Assembly: GCA_002733705.1 (NCBI GenBank)
Contig: NVWP01000007.1
Coordinates: 1-36,553, forward strand
DNA length: 36,553 bases
Direction: 5' to 3'
DNA from: Henriciella sp.
GTDB taxonomy: Bacteria > Pseudomonadota > Alphaproteobacteria > Caulobacterales > Hyphomonadaceae
Shown: positions 7,517 through 16,354 of the stretch, piece by piece
Numbering within the stretch: the stretch's first letter is position 1
How the letters are laid out: the number at the start of each line of letters is the position of its first letter
Notes under the pieces: model-generated
Told to the model about the DNA's origin: nothing
What the model saw: only the letters and a program-made list of their open reading frames with translations
The model's database searches: none
Position numbers and translations under genes: made by a program

Positions 7517-8073
7517 TGAACGCTGCCGGGCATGTCTGGAGATGGGGCGCGCTCATCGTGCTGATGATCATTGCAGATCAGCTGACCAAGTGGATGGTGC
7601 TCCAGACCCCGGCTTTCAACGCGCTTGCCTGCCTCGACCCGGTCGTGCTGTGCGGGCGGATCGAGATTTCGTCGGTCTTCGACCTCACCATGCTGTGGAA
7701 TCGCGGTGTCAGCTTCGGCACCATGCAGTCGACCGGCCTCATGCGCTGGGTGCTTGTGGCCTTCACCATGGCGATTGCCGTGGGTTTTGCCTTCTGGCTG
7801 AAGCGGGCAGAACGCTGGCTGACCGCGCTCTCGCTGTCGCTGGTCATTGGCGGGGCCATCGGCAATCTCATTGACCGCGTGCGTTTTGGCGCCGTGGTCG
7901 ATTTTCTCGATTTCTCGGGCCCGTGGTTCGGCACCTATATTGGCGGCTTCCCGCTTGGCTTCCCATGGGTGTTCAATATCGCCGACGCGGGAATTACTGT
8001 GGGCGCGCTCTTGCTGTTTTTCGATCAGTTTTTAATGTCGCGATCGAAACCGGAAGAACACGATCCCGCCTGA
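7516..8073 (+). CDS. lspA: Lipoprotein signal peptidase (signal peptidase II)
   Basis: 185 aa integral inner-membrane aspartyl protease that removes the signal peptide from prolipoproteins. Four hydrophobic segments are visible. Conserved pieces are DQLTKW (21-26), NRGVSFG (62-68), GGAIGNLIDR (112-121), VVDF with catalytic D129, and FNIAD with catalytic D157. The stretch between the two catalytic aspartates is slightly longer than in E. coli. The ATG at 7516 overlaps the ileS stop by one base (TGATG), which implies translational coupling; an in-frame upstream extension would lie inside ileS and is rejected. It is directly followed by a gene for one of its own probable substrates. Confidence 0.95.
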   Translation: MNAAGHVWRWGALIVLMIIADQLTKWMVLQTPAFNALACLDPVVLCGRIEISSVFDLTMLWNRGVSFGTMQSTGLMRWVLVAFTMAIAVGFAFWLKRAERWLTALSLSLVIGGAIGNLIDRVRFGAVVDFLDFSGPWFGTYIGGFPLGFPWVFNIADAGITVGALLLFFDQFLMSRSKPEEHDPA

Positions 8074-8089
8074 GTGGAGCTGGAGACCT

Positions 8090-8587
8090 ATGAAGACGCC
8101 GAAGACACATTCGACCCTGACCCTTGCAGCCCTTGGACTGGCCTTCGCCGCAGGCGGATGCTCGCTGCTTCCCGGCGGGGGCGGCGGCGGTGACGCCGGC
8201 CCTGACGAGTTTCGCGTCGTGACAAAGGCGCCGCTTTCGGTGCCGCCTGAATATAGCCTCCGTCCGCCGCGTGCTGGCAGCTCGGTCCCGCGTGAGGCCG
8301 ACACCTCGCGTGAGACGACCGTGACCGCTTTCGGGACCAATATCGGCGCCGATGCCAGCCCGGTCGAGCGCGCGCTCGTCGATGCGGCCGGCGCCAATGC
8401 GACCGACCCGCGTATCCGCGCCATTGTCGACTATGAAGAAGGCCGCCTTGTCCGCAAGACGAGCGAGGATGCAGACCAGATCCTCTCTTCGACGCCGGAC
8501 GGGGCCGTGGCTGACAGCGCGACTGGCGACGCGGAAGTCTCGATTGCCCGCGGCAGCGGTGACCGGATCAAACTTCCGGGGACCTGA
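8090..8587 (+). CDS. DUF3035 lipoprotein, BamF-like
   Basis: 165 aa outer-membrane lipoprotein. A type II signal peptide leads to the lipidated Cys at residue 24 (AAGGC), then a flexible Gly run (residues 29-34). The conserved DUF3035 core follows: DEFRVVTKAPLSVPPEYSLRPP-type segment, residues ~39-60. In Caulobacter a lipoprotein of this type, BamF, is a subunit of the BAM complex that inserts beta-barrels. The PP-rich motif resembles one in BamC. GGAGAC just before the ATG supports the start. The C-terminal half is acidic and poorly structured by eye. Family membership is fairly sure; BAM function is by family analogy. Confidence 0.78.
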   Translation: MKTPKTHSTLTLAALGLAFAAGGCSLLPGGGGGGDAGPDEFRVVTKAPLSVPPEYSLRPPRAGSSVPREADTSRETTVTAFGTNIGADASPVERALVDAAGANATDPRIRAIVDYEEGRLVRKTSEDADQILSSTPDGAVADSATGDAEVSIARGSGDRIKLPGT

Positions 8588-8634
8588 CGCGCGGACAGCC
8601 ACAATTTACCAGACAGTCTGACGGAGGAGATATG

Positions 8635-10020
8635 ATGAAAGCATTTCTTGCGGGGGGGCTGGCAGCGGTAAGTCTAGGCACCGGCCTCGCTTATGCCGAC
8701 ACGGCGGAGGCCGAATGGTCGCCGACAACGTTCGAACTCGAAAACGGAATGGAAGTCGTCGTGCTTCCGGACAATCGCGCGCCCGTCGTCACCCATATGG
8801 TGTGGTACAAGGTCGGCGCGGTCGATGAAGACCCCGGCAAGTCCGGCATCGCCCACCTCTTTGAGCACGTCATGTTCAAGGAAACCGACGATATCGGCCC
8901 TGAAGAGTTCACCACCATCGTCCAGCGCAATGGCGGCCAGCTCAACGCTTTCACCTCCTGGGACTACACCGCCTATTATGAGCGCGTGGAGAAAAGCCAG
9001 CTCGAGCGCATGATGGAGCTTGAGGCTGAGCGTATGACCGACCTCATCATCAATGACGATCCCGAAGGCCCGTTCATCTCAGAGCGCGATGTCGTCAAGG
9101 AAGAGCGCCGCCAGCGCATCGACAACAATCCGGGCGTCATCCTGCAGGAGCAGGTCATGTCCGCGCTCTATCAGGACCATCCCTATGCCATCACCGTGAT
9201 CGGCAAGATGGACGAAGTCGGCGCGCTGACGCCGCAGGACGGTCTCGACTTCTATCGCAAATGGTACACGCCATCCGAAGCGATCCTGGTCGTGGCGGGC
9301 GATGTCACGCCGCAGGACGTGCGCACACTGGCAGAACGCACCTACGGACAGATCGAGTCGGCCAGCGAGGAGATTCCGCAGCGCGGCTGGCAGGATGTCG
9401 AACCGCTGGACGAAACCCAGCTCATCACCCATAGAGACCCCAAGGTCCGCCAGCCGGAATGGGAACGCTGGTATCTTTCCACCTCCTATACGCGCGACCG
9501 TGATTTCGCCTATGCGCTTGATGTCGCCATGGATGTGCTCGGCGGCGGCCGTACCAGCCGCCTCTATCAGGCCCTGGTGGAGGAGCAGAAGATCGCCAGT
9601 GAGGCGTCCGCGAATGCCTGGCTCTCCCTGCATGACCGCGCCCCGGCCGTCCTGTCGGCGTCGCCAAGCGACGGGGTCAGCCTCGAAGAGCTTGAGGCGG
9701 CCTATATGACTGTCGTGAACGACGTGCTCGAAAACGGGTTTAACGAGGAAGAGGTAGAGCGTTCGCGCAACTCGCTCGCTGCGTCCTCGATCTATCAGCG
9801 CGACAGCCAGGCCGGCATGGCCAATCTCTATGGCAGCACGCTAGCGGTTGGCGGCAGCGTTGAGGATGTCATGGCTTATCCCGAAGACATCCGCAAAGTG
9901 AGCGCGGATGATGCCATCGCCGCCCTGCGCCGCGTGCTCGGCGAGGACAAGAACTATATCGAGGCCCATCTTCTGCCTGAGGAAGAGGCGGCCGCAGAGG
10001 AGGGCCAGACCGATGAATAA
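8635..10020 (+). CDS. M16 family zinc metallopeptidase, catalytic subunit
   Basis: 461 aa exported pitrilysin/processing-peptidase-like protease. The signal peptide ends around AYA. The inverted zinc motif HLFEH is at 74-78, and the third ligand Glu is expected in the ERDVVKEE segment near 150-157. The C-terminal domain carries the GGGRTSRLYQ-type motif of M16 C-domains. GGAGGAG at 8623-8629 is best spaced for the ATG at 8635; an ATG three bases earlier (8632) gives one extra Met. The stop overlaps the next M16 gene by 8 bases. Tandem M16 genes of this sort act as heterodimers with one active and one inactive subunit, probably digesting peptides in the periplasm. Confidence 0.92.
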   Translation: MKAFLAGGLAAVSLGTGLAYADTAEAEWSPTTFELENGMEVVVLPDNRAPVVTHMVWYKVGAVDEDPGKSGIAHLFEHVMFKETDDIGPEEFTTIVQRNGGQLNAFTSWDYTAYYERVEKSQLERMMELEAERMTDLIINDDPEGPFISERDVVKEERRQRIDNNPGVILQEQVMSALYQDHPYAITVIGKMDEVGALTPQDGLDFYRKWYTPSEAILVVAGDVTPQDVRTLAERTYGQIESASEEIPQRGWQDVEPLDETQLITHRDPKVRQPEWERWYLSTSYTRDRDFAYALDVAMDVLGGGRTSRLYQALVEEQKIASEASANAWLSLHDRAPAVLSASPSDGVSLEELEAAYMTVVNDVLENGFNEEEVERSRNSLAASSIYQRDSQAGMANLYGSTLAVGGSVEDVMAYPEDIRKVSADDAIAALRRVLGEDKNYIEAHLLPEEEAAAEEGQTDE

Positions 10021-11500
10021 GCTCAAATCCGCTGCTGGTGGCGCCCTTGCCGCCATCCTGCTTGCAGCGCCGCTGGCGCACGCCCAGGACACCGCTACCA
10101 CCGAAGCGCCCGCGCTCGATGTGACGGTCCATGAAGGCGACTTTGCCACGATCCAGCAATTCACCACACCGGGCGGTGTCTCGGTCTGGCTGGTCGAAGA
10201 GCCCTCCATCCCGATCATGGCGTTGCGCATGGCCTGGGAGACGGGCGCTGCGACCGACCCGGACGGCATGGAAGGTCTCACCGACGCGCTGACCTATCTC
10301 ATGAATGAGGGCGCCGGCGATCTCACCTCGCTCGACTTCGCGACCCGTATGGAAGAGCTCAATATGAGCTTTGGCTGTGGCGCCGATGACGAGACGACGT
10401 ATTGCTCGGCCAATATGCTGACTGAGAATGCCGCAGAGGCCATGGACCTCATTGCCATGGCGCTGAATGAGCCCCGCTTCGATGCAGAGCCTTTCGAACG
10501 GTTCCAGCGTGAACAGCTCATTGGTATCCGCACGCGCGAGACCGATGCGAGCTTTCTTGCCAGCCGCGCACGGGCACAGGCCCTGATGCCGAACCATCCC
10601 TTCTCGCGCATCAAGACCGAAGAGAGCATCAACGCCCTCACCACGGATATGGTCCGCGCCCGCAAGGACGCGATCATGACCGGCGACAAGCTCTACGTCA
10701 CCGCCGTGGGTGCCATGTCGCCGGAAGAGCTCGCGCCGCTTCTCGACGATGCGCTGGCCGCCCTGCCGCAGAGCTCCAGCGTGGAGGCCATCGAGGACGT
10801 GGCCCTCAACGACCCGCTGCCCGCGCCGGTCGTGGTTGAACTGCCCCAGCCGCAAAGTCTCGTGACCTTCGCCGCCCCTGCCATGGCGCGCGACGATGAC
10901 GACTTCTTTCCCGCCTATGTGTTGAACTACACCTTCGGGGGCGGCGGATTTGAAAGCCGCCTCATGAAGGATCTGCGCGTGGAAAAGGGCCTCACCTATG
11001 GCGTCTATACCAGCCTCTCGACCAGCGATCACCTCAATCTCTGGACAGGCGGCGGGCAGACCAAGAATGAAAGCGCAGGCGACTTCATCGATGGTCTGAC
11101 GGACGAGATGGAAATGATCGTGGCCGACGGCGTCACCGAGCAGGAACTGGCAGACGCCAAGGCCTATCTCACCGGCTCCTACCCGCTGGCCTTTGACAGC
11201 AACGCCAAGATCGCTTCCGGCCTGATGACCGCCCGGCTCGAAGACCTCGGCATCGACTATTTCGACCGCCGCAACGCCATGGTCGAAGCCGTCACGCTTG
11301 AAGACGTCAATCGCATCGCGGCCGAATACCTCCAGCCGGAGAACTTCACCTTCGTGGTCGTCGGCCAGCCGGAAGGCATTGAGGAAACCGCGACCCTGCC
11401 GATGCCGGTCCTTGGTGAGATCGATGTCGATGAAGCCGGCGACATGGAAGAAAGCGATGTCAACGAAACCCCGGACGCCACCCGCGATCCGAACCGCTAG
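10013..11500 (+). CDS. M16 family protein, zinc site lost (non-catalytic partner)
   Basis: 495 aa with a signal peptide ending at AHA. It has both M16 domains, but where HxxEH should stand (after the GMEGLTD segment) the sequence reads DALTYL, so no zinc can be bound. The C-domain motif is well kept: FGGGGFESRLMKDLRVEKGLTYG, the Arg/Tyr-bearing element that completes the active site of the partner chain in heterodimeric M16 enzymes. The ATG at 10013 overlaps the end of the catalytic subunit gene by 8 bases and has a GAGGAGGG ribosome site at 9998-10005, which suggests matched synthesis. A C-terminal acidic tail (about 35 residues rich in D/E) is unusual. The open frame extends upstream into the neighbouring gene, but that part is not likely translated. 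Confidence 0.9.
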   Translation: MNKLKSAAGGALAAILLAAPLAHAQDTATTEAPALDVTVHEGDFATIQQFTTPGGVSVWLVEEPSIPIMALRMAWETGAATDPDGMEGLTDALTYLMNEGAGDLTSLDFATRMEELNMSFGCGADDETTYCSANMLTENAAEAMDLIAMALNEPRFDAEPFERFQREQLIGIRTRETDASFLASRARAQALMPNHPFSRIKTEESINALTTDMVRARKDAIMTGDKLYVTAVGAMSPEELAPLLDDALAALPQSSSVEAIEDVALNDPLPAPVVVELPQPQSLVTFAAPAMARDDDDFFPAYVLNYTFGGGGFESRLMKDLRVEKGLTYGVYTSLSTSDHLNLWTGGGQTKNESAGDFIDGLTDEMEMIVADGVTEQELADAKAYLTGSYPLAFDSNAKIASGLMTARLEDLGIDYFDRRNAMVEAVTLEDVNRIAAEYLQPENFTFVVVGQPEGIEETATLPMPVLGEIDVDEAGDMEESDVNETPDATRDPNR

Positions 11501-11523
11501 GATTGCAATCCTGTCGAATGCTC

Positions 11524-11554
11524 AAAAGGGCGGCTCTTCCGGGCCGCCCTTTTT
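11524..11554 (+). terminator. Rho-independent terminator after the M16 pair
   Basis: An 11-bp perfect stem (11524-11534 with 11543-11553), 8-base loop, GC-rich core and T-run at 11550-11554. It begins 23 bases after the stop of the second M16 gene and closes the ileS-lspA-bamF-M16-M16 unit. The A/T edges make it potentially active in both directions. Confidence 0.9.
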
Positions 11555-11632
11555 CGTTGGTCATGCCTGTCCACATCTCGCCGCCTCTTCCCCCTGCAGC
11601 CGCGTGGCAAAGCCTGATACACTCTCCAGTCA

Positions 11633-13549
11633 ATGCCTGATTCTGCTCGCCTCACGCCCCGGCCCATGATCCGCCAGCTCCCGCCCGATGCCGTCAACCG
11701 CATCGCGGCCGGTGAGGTTGTGGAACGGCCCGCCGCCGCCGTGAAGGAGCTGGTCGAGAACGCCCTGGACGCGGGCGCGCGCGCCATTTCCGTCACCATT
11801 GAGGGCGGCGGTCTCAAACGCCTCATCGTGGAGGATGATGGTTGCGGCATGAGCGGGCCTGAAATCCTTATGGCGCTGGAACGCCACGCCACATCCAAGC
11901 TTGCGCCCGGTGAGGATGGCCGCATCGATCTTCTCAACATCCACACAATGGGCTTTCGCGGTGAGGCATTGCCCTCCATCGCCAGTGTCTCGCGCATGAC
12001 GCTCACCTCAAAGGCAGACGGCGAGGACGCGTCTGAAGTCTTCGTTGAGGCAGGCCGTGTCGAAGGCCCGAAACCCGCCGCCTGGGCGGGCAGGGGAGAG
12101 ACCGGCACCCGTATTGAGGTCCGTGACCTTTTCCACGCCACACCCGCGCGCCTTAAATTCATGAAGTCGGAACGTGCCGAGACGATGGCGGTGACCGATG
12201 CCGTCAAACGCCTCGCCATGGCGAACGCAGACGTCTCCATCTCGCTTGAAAGCAATGGCCGCAACGTCTTCCGCTATGCCGCCCACCAGGCCACTCCCGA
12301 CGGCGACCTTGAACGCCTCGGCGCCATCATGGGCCGCGAATTCCGTGAGAATGCGCTCGCTATTGAGTCCGAACGCGACGGGGTCACGCTGACAGGCTTT
12401 GCAGGCCTGCCGACCCTCAATCGCGGCAATGCGCAGTACCAGTTCCTTTTCGTGAATGGCCGCCCCGTAAAGGACCGCATGCTGACCGGCGTCATCCGTG
12501 CGGCCTATCAGGATTTCCTCGCGCGCGACCGCCACCCCATGGCCGCCCTCTTTGTCGATTGCGACCCTGAACTCGTTGACGTCAACGTCCACCCGGCCAA
12601 GACTGAAGTCCGCTTCCGCGATGCCGGCAATGTGCGCGGCCTCATCATCGGCACGCTGCGCCATACGCTGGCCGCCGCAGGCCACCGCGCCAGCACCACG
12701 GTTGCAGGCTATGCCCTTGGCAAGATGCAGGGCGAGGAGACCCGGCCCAAGGACCAGCCCCTGCCGCAACCCTCTGTCTGGGATCGCTCCAGCCTGTTCC
12801 GCGACTCCTATGGCAGCACGCCGCCACGCCCGCAGGCCCCTTCGCAGCCGATGCCGGACTGGGCCGCGCCGCAACAGCCTGCCTCGTCCGGTGTTGCCGA
12901 AGACATCGCCCGCTACGACGCCCCGTCTGCACGGTTCGAGCCTCAGCCTGAACCCACGCAGCACGATTTCCCGCTCGGTGTCGCCCGCGCCCAGCTGCAC
13001 GAAACCTATGTTGTCGCCCAGACGCGCGACGGCATCGTCATCGTCGATCAGCACGCCGCCCATGAGCGGCTCGTCTATGAGCAGATGAAGGCGCAGATGG
13101 CCGCCGATGGCGTCAAACGCCAGGCGCTCCTCATCCCTGAAGTTGTCGAGCTCACCGAAGATGAAGCCGCCCGCGTGCTCGACCGCGCCGATGAGCTCGC
13201 TGAAATGGGCCTTGAGATCGAAGCCTTCGGGGCAGGGGCTGTCTGCGTGCGCGCAACGCCGGCCCTCTTCGGCAATATGGATGCTGCCGGCCTCATCAAG
13301 GATCTGGCCGACGATTTCGCCGAATATGAGGAAGGCCTCGCCCTGAAAGAGCGGTTTGAGGACATCATGGGCAATATGGCCTGCAAGGGCGGGGCCGTGC
13401 GCGCCGGGCGGCGCCTCAACGCCGATGAGATGAACGCGCTGCTCCGCCAGATGGAAGCGACCCCCTATTCAGGCCAGTGCAATCATGGCCGCCCGACCTA
13501 TGTCGAGCTGAAACTCGCCGACATCGAAAAACTGTTCGGGCGGCGCTAG
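11633..13549 (+). CDS. mutL: DNA mismatch repair protein MutL with endonuclease motif
   Basis: 638 aa. The N-terminal GHKL ATPase shows [14 protein letters not shown], the [12 protein letters not shown] lid and [11 protein letters not shown] Pro-rich linker spans ~385-445. The C-terminal dimerisation/endonuclease domain has DQHA(X)2E(X)4E (D472-E483) plus ACKGG with C584 and CNHGRP with C616. The motif marks MutL proteins that nick DNA themselves, in line with bacteria that lack MutH. Met12 (11666) starts the normal family N-terminus MIRQLP and may be the true start; neither site has a clear ribosome sequence. It follows the strong terminator, so it needs its own promoter within 11555-11632. 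Confidence 0.96.
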   Translation: MPDSARLTPRPMIRQLPPDAVNRIAAGEVVERPAAAVKELVENALDAGARAISVTIEGGGLKRLIVEDDGCGMSGPEILMALERHATSKLAPGEDGRIDLLNIHTMGFRGEALPSIASVSRMTLTSKADGEDASEVFVEAGRVEGPKPAAWAGRGETGTRIEVRDLFHATPARLKFMKSERAETMAVTDAVKRLAMANADVSISLESNGRNVFRYAAHQATPDGDLERLGAIMGREFRENALAIESERDGVTLTGFAGLPTLNRGNAQYQFLFVNGRPVKDRMLTGVIRAAYQDFLARDRHPMAALFVDCDPELVDVNVHPAKTEVRFRDAGNVRGLIIGTLRHTLAAAGHRASTTVAGYALGKMQGEETRPKDQPLPQPSVWDRSSLFRDSYGSTPPRPQAPSQPMPDWAAPQQPASSGVAEDIARYDAPSARFEPQPEPTQHDFPLGVARAQLHETYVVAQTRDGIVIVDQHAAHERLVYEQMKAQMAADGVKRQALLIPEVVELTEDEAARVLDRADELAEMGLEIEAFGAGAVCVRATPALFGNMDAAGLIKDLADDFAEYEEGLALKERFEDIMGNMACKGGAVRAGRRLNADEMNALLRQMEATPYSGQCNHGRPTYVELKLADIEKLFGRR

Positions 13550-14218
13550 GTGGGCGCGCCGCAGGCCATCATCTTTGACTGTGATGGCGTGCTGGTAGAT
13601 TCCGAAGTCATCGCCATTGCGGTCGAGCGCGAACACCTCTCCGGCTGGGGGCTCGTCTATGACACTGAGACCTATCTCTCGCGCTTTGTCGGCCTTCATA
13701 ATCGCGACTATCACGCGGCCCTCCGGCAGGACGCCAAAGACCGGCGCATAGACCTGCCTTCAGATTTCCCGGCGATTATCCAGTCAGCGATATGGACCCG
13801 CTTCGAGACAGAGCTCACCGCCATAGAAGGCGCGCGCGATCTCGCCGAAGCTTTTAACGGCCCGGTCGCCGTGGCCTCCTCCTCAGAGCAGGACAAGCTC
13901 CATCGCAAGCTTGAGATCACAGGCCTCGCCCCGCTTTTCGGCGCCCATGTCTACTCCTCCGACAGGGTAGAGCACGGCAAGCCCGCGCCGGACCTCTTTC
14001 TCTACGCGGCAGGGAAGCTGGGTGTAGAACCGGCCTCATGTCTGGTGATCGAGGACAGTGAGAACGGCGTGCGTGCGGGCCTTGCCGCGGGCATGCGGGT
14101 CTGCGGGTTTACCGGCGGCGGACATGCCGATGCCGGGCTCGCAGACCGGCTGAAAGCGGCCGGGGCCCACCAGGTGGCAGGTACGTTTCCAGACATCCGA
14201 TATTCCGTTTCAGATTAA
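13550..14218 (+). CDS. HAD-superfamily phosphatase, beta-phosphoglucomutase-like
   Basis: 222 aa, subclass IA HAD. Motif I is DCDGVLVDSE (residues 10-19, nucleophile D10), motif II is VASSS near 105, the motif III Lys is in HGKPAPDLF near 143, and motif IV is VIEDSENGVRAG near 165. The IEDSxxG version is typical of beta-phosphoglucomutase and small phosphosugar phosphatases. The GTG start at 13550 follows the mutL stop with no spacer, so translation is probably coupled to mutL. The substrate cannot be assigned. Confidence 0.87.
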   Translation: MGAPQAIIFDCDGVLVDSEVIAIAVEREHLSGWGLVYDTETYLSRFVGLHNRDYHAALRQDAKDRRIDLPSDFPAIIQSAIWTRFETELTAIEGARDLAEAFNGPVAVASSSEQDKLHRKLEITGLAPLFGAHVYSSDRVEHGKPAPDLFLYAAGKLGVEPASCLVIEDSENGVRAGLAAGMRVCGFTGGGHADAGLADRLKAAGAHQVAGTFPDIRYSVSD

Positions 14219-14320
14219 CAGGCCGGCAAGGCCCTGAACATTTCCAGCCTGCCGCTCCGTGAAATGGGGAGATGGTGCATTGGGCTTCCGCATGGGAAGG
14301 GTGGCGGCATTATTCATCTG

Positions 14321-14339
14321 GAAAATATTATATATTTTC
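14321..14339. promoter_or_regulatory. AT-rich perfect dyad, possible operator upstream of the porin gene
   Basis: Two 8-base arms, GAAAATAT at 14321-14328 and ATATTTTC at 14332-14339, frame a TAT centre. This is a strikingly AT-rich island in GC-rich DNA, in the 258-base gap between the HAD gene and the porin start. The centre lies about 147 bases before the porin ATG. It has the size of a site for a dimeric repressor or activator. No regulator gene is next to it, so the factor is unknown. Confidence 0.45.
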
Positions 14340-14476
14340 ATGTGCTTAGCGCGTTTTTGCTTCCCAGAATCGCCGCTTCGTGCCATGAGCCGCCCACCAA
14401 AATCTGCGCCCGGTCTGACACCGGCCGCTGAGGGCAAGGGCTGTGAGGGCGGCCCTTGATCAGAAGGGGAAAACTC

Positions 14477-15964
14477 ATGAAACGCGCCACCTGGCTCACC
14501 TCCGGCGTTGCACTCGCCGCGCTCGTCTCGCTCGCACCTGTCGCCAGCGCCCAGTCACCCAGCAATGAAGACCTGCTTGCGCGGATCGAGAAGCTTGAGG
14601 CACAGAACGCCGCGCTGATGTCGCGTCTCGACCGGATGCTGGACGAAGACGACATCGAACGCGTCCCGGCCAGCGATGGTCCGGAACTCGCCACCGATAC
14701 GCTGGTCAACCGCACCGGCTTTGTCGGCACCGATGCCGCCTATGGCTTCGATGTTCTCGATGCCGCGGAATATGTGAACAAGAAGCCGATCGTCCAGCTC
14801 AAGGCGCGCGCCGAAGACCGCCTGGCCACCCCGCTTACCGTCAGCGGCTCGATCATCGGCATCGCCAACTATCAGGACAGCAACAGGGATTCCAAGTTCG
14901 GCTACCTGATGCGCAACCCGACCTCCGCCAACCAGATCGGCGATCATGTCTCCGAAGCGCTGATCCACTCAGCCCAGCTCGGTTTCACCGCCAATTTCTC
15001 TGACTGGCTGACCGGCTATGCAGAAATTCTCTATAATCCGCAGCAGAACTTTGCCTCCGGCACGATCACCAGTCTCGACCGCAATCAGCTCGTCATGCAG
15101 CGCGCTTACCTGATGCTGGGCAATCTGGAGCGCTCGCCGCTCTTCGCCGTGATCGGCAAGGTGGACACGCCATTCGGCCTCAATGACACGGTCAGCCCCT
15201 TCACCAATTCGACCAGCTGGCACTCCTTCGCCGGTCTCGCCTATGGCGCTCAGGTCGGCTATGTCGATGAAAACCTCATGGTCCGGGCCATGGCCATCCA
15301 GGGCGGGGCGCAGTTCCGCGCCGCCAATGCGCCGGTCGAAGGCACAGTGGTCCCGTCCCGCGTCAACAATTTTGCGGTCGATGCCAATTACACCTTCCAC
15401 CTGAATGACGCCGACTGGGTCATGCTCGGCGCCAGCTATGAGCATGGGTCACCCTATTGCCAGAGCTATCCGGTCTTCCACTTCAATCCGTGCGGCGACA
15501 ACAATCCGGCCTGGGCCGCCTATGCCCATACACAGCTTGGCGCGTTCGAGCTTCTGGGTGAGTTCGCAGAGACCACAGAGGAATGGCCGGGCTCGGCTGT
15601 CCCGATCCCGACCAACCCGCTCAGCGTCTATGAAGCGCAGAAAACCCGCTCATGGACCGTCGGTGGACGCTATGGCTTTGGCGACTTCCTGCTGTCTGAC
15701 AAGCGCACCAACTATGTCTCGCTTGAGTTCAGCCAGTTCCGCGCGGGCGATGATGGCGCGCCATGGGAGCGCCAGAACCAGTTCGTTCTGGGCTATTCGC
15801 GCTATCTCATCGACAATGTGAACCTCTTTGCTGAGGCGATCCATGTCGATGGCTTTGCCCCGCTCAACTTCCTCAGCGGCGGCAACTTCCCCGATGGCAG
15901 CACCTGGGCCGACAATGATGCCAAGACCGATGTGATCCTGGTGGGCGCGCACACCGCCTTCTAG
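14477..15964 (+). CDS. Outer-membrane beta-barrel porin with N-terminal coiled coil (LbtU-like)
   Basis: 495 aa. A signal peptide (cleavage near ASAQ) is followed by a short coiled coil (residues ~30-60, LLARIEKLEAQNAALMSRL-like heptads) and a long strand-rich barrel ending in Phe, the usual outer-membrane insertion signal. The segment RAYLMLGNLERSPLF with IGKVDTPFG resembles the LbtU/DUF3573 siderophore-porin group, but I am not sure of that link; another carbohydrate- or phosphate-type porin is possible. An AAGGGGA site at 14464-14470 fits the ATG at 14477. A TTG further upstream in frame is less likely. Transcription ends at the hairpin at 15988-16022, so it is probably a single-gene unit. 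Confidence 0.72.
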   Translation: MKRATWLTSGVALAALVSLAPVASAQSPSNEDLLARIEKLEAQNAALMSRLDRMLDEDDIERVPASDGPELATDTLVNRTGFVGTDAAYGFDVLDAAEYVNKKPIVQLKARAEDRLATPLTVSGSIIGIANYQDSNRDSKFGYLMRNPTSANQIGDHVSEALIHSAQLGFTANFSDWLTGYAEILYNPQQNFASGTITSLDRNQLVMQRAYLMLGNLERSPLFAVIGKVDTPFGLNDTVSPFTNSTSWHSFAGLAYGAQVGYVDENLMVRAMAIQGGAQFRAANAPVEGTVVPSRVNNFAVDANYTFHLNDADWVMLGASYEHGSPYCQSYPVFHFNPCGDNNPAWAAYAHTQLGAFELLGEFAETTEEWPGSAVPIPTNPLSVYEAQKTRSWTVGGRYGFGDFLLSDKRTNYVSLEFSQFRAGDDGAPWERQNQFVLGYSRYLIDNVNLFAEAIHVDGFAPLNFLSGGNFPDGSTWADNDAKTDVILVGAHTAF

Positions 15965-15987
15965 GGTTTTCAGAACGCCAACAAGAC

Positions 15988-16022
15988 AACGCCCGCGTGC
16001 CCTCAAGGCGCGCGGGCGTTTT
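15988..16022 (+). terminator. Terminator of the porin gene, probably bidirectional
   Basis: A perfect 10-bp stem (15988-15997 with 16011-16020) has a further inner GCC/GGC pairing (15999-16001 with 16007-16009) and a T-run at 16019-16022. It begins 24 bases after the porin stop. Because the stem starts with AA on the left, it may also serve the small minus-strand gene that converges on it from the right. Confidence 0.88.
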
Positions 16023-16044
16023 CGTAACGTCCTTCGAGGCAAGC

Positions 16045-16209
16045 CTAGTAATTGGCGGGCGGGTCGCTGGCCGGAAATGTCTCGTCCAGTTCCTCATCCT
16101 GCTTGTCCCAGTCCTCAGGCGGATTCTTCTGGGCCTCCTTGCCGGCGGGCCGTACATGCTGGTCCTCCAGTCCTTCGGAGGCTTCCTTCTCGATCTCTTT
16201 ATCTTTCAT
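16045..16209 (-). CDS. Small acidic protein with C-terminal ETFPASDPP motif
   Basis: 54 aa, ATG at 16209-16207 and TAG at 16047-16045, with GGAG about 8 bases before the ATG. The protein is highly charged, without membrane segment or signal peptide: MKDKEIEKEASEG start, then EDWDKQDEELDETFPASDPP near the end. The tail motif D/E-ETFPASDPP is a recurrent signature of short uncharacterised proteins in alphaproteobacteria and other proteobacteria, so I take this as real despite its size. Function is unknown; the family is often found with stress-related genes. It faces the porin gene and shares its terminator. The competing + strand frame through this stretch would begin inside the terminator stem. 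Confidence 0.75.
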   Translation of the reverse strand: MKDKEIEKEASEGLEDQHVRPAGKEAQKNPPEDWDKQDEELDETFPASDPPANY

Positions 16210-16282
16210 GGCGCTCTCCAGTTCAGTGTCTCTGCCTTGAAAAACGTTACCTGACCGGCCCCGTTCCCGGACGTCGGCGCGA

Positions 16283-16324
16283 TTGACGCAGCTGCGCTCG
16301 CGCGCTTATCGCTGAAGGGATAAG
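16283..16324 (+). promoter_or_regulatory. Possible promoter and hairpin upstream of the hydroxy-acid dehydrogenase
   Basis: TTGACG at 16283-16288 is a good -35 box, with TATCGC at 16307-16312 as a weak -10 (18-base spacer). The -10 falls within a 6-bp inverted repeat (16305-16310 with 16319-16324, 8-base loop), which could be an operator. The ATG is at 16355. Pattern only. Confidence 0.35.
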
Positions 16325-16354
16325 AAAAAGCCCGGTGGGAGGCCGCTGCCAGAC

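Noticed and set aside
11633-11665. The first 11 codons of mutL as a special N-terminal extension
   Set aside because: More simply explained by a wrong start; Met12 begins the usual MutL N-terminus.
14259-14459. A 66-codon + frame between the HAD and porin genes
   Set aside because: It runs across the AT-rich dyad, has no ribosome site, and its composition is not coding-like.
15997-16254. An 85-codon + frame with hydrophobic stretches
   Set aside because: It begins inside the terminator stem; the hydrophobic residues come from reading the acidic minus-strand small gene in reverse.
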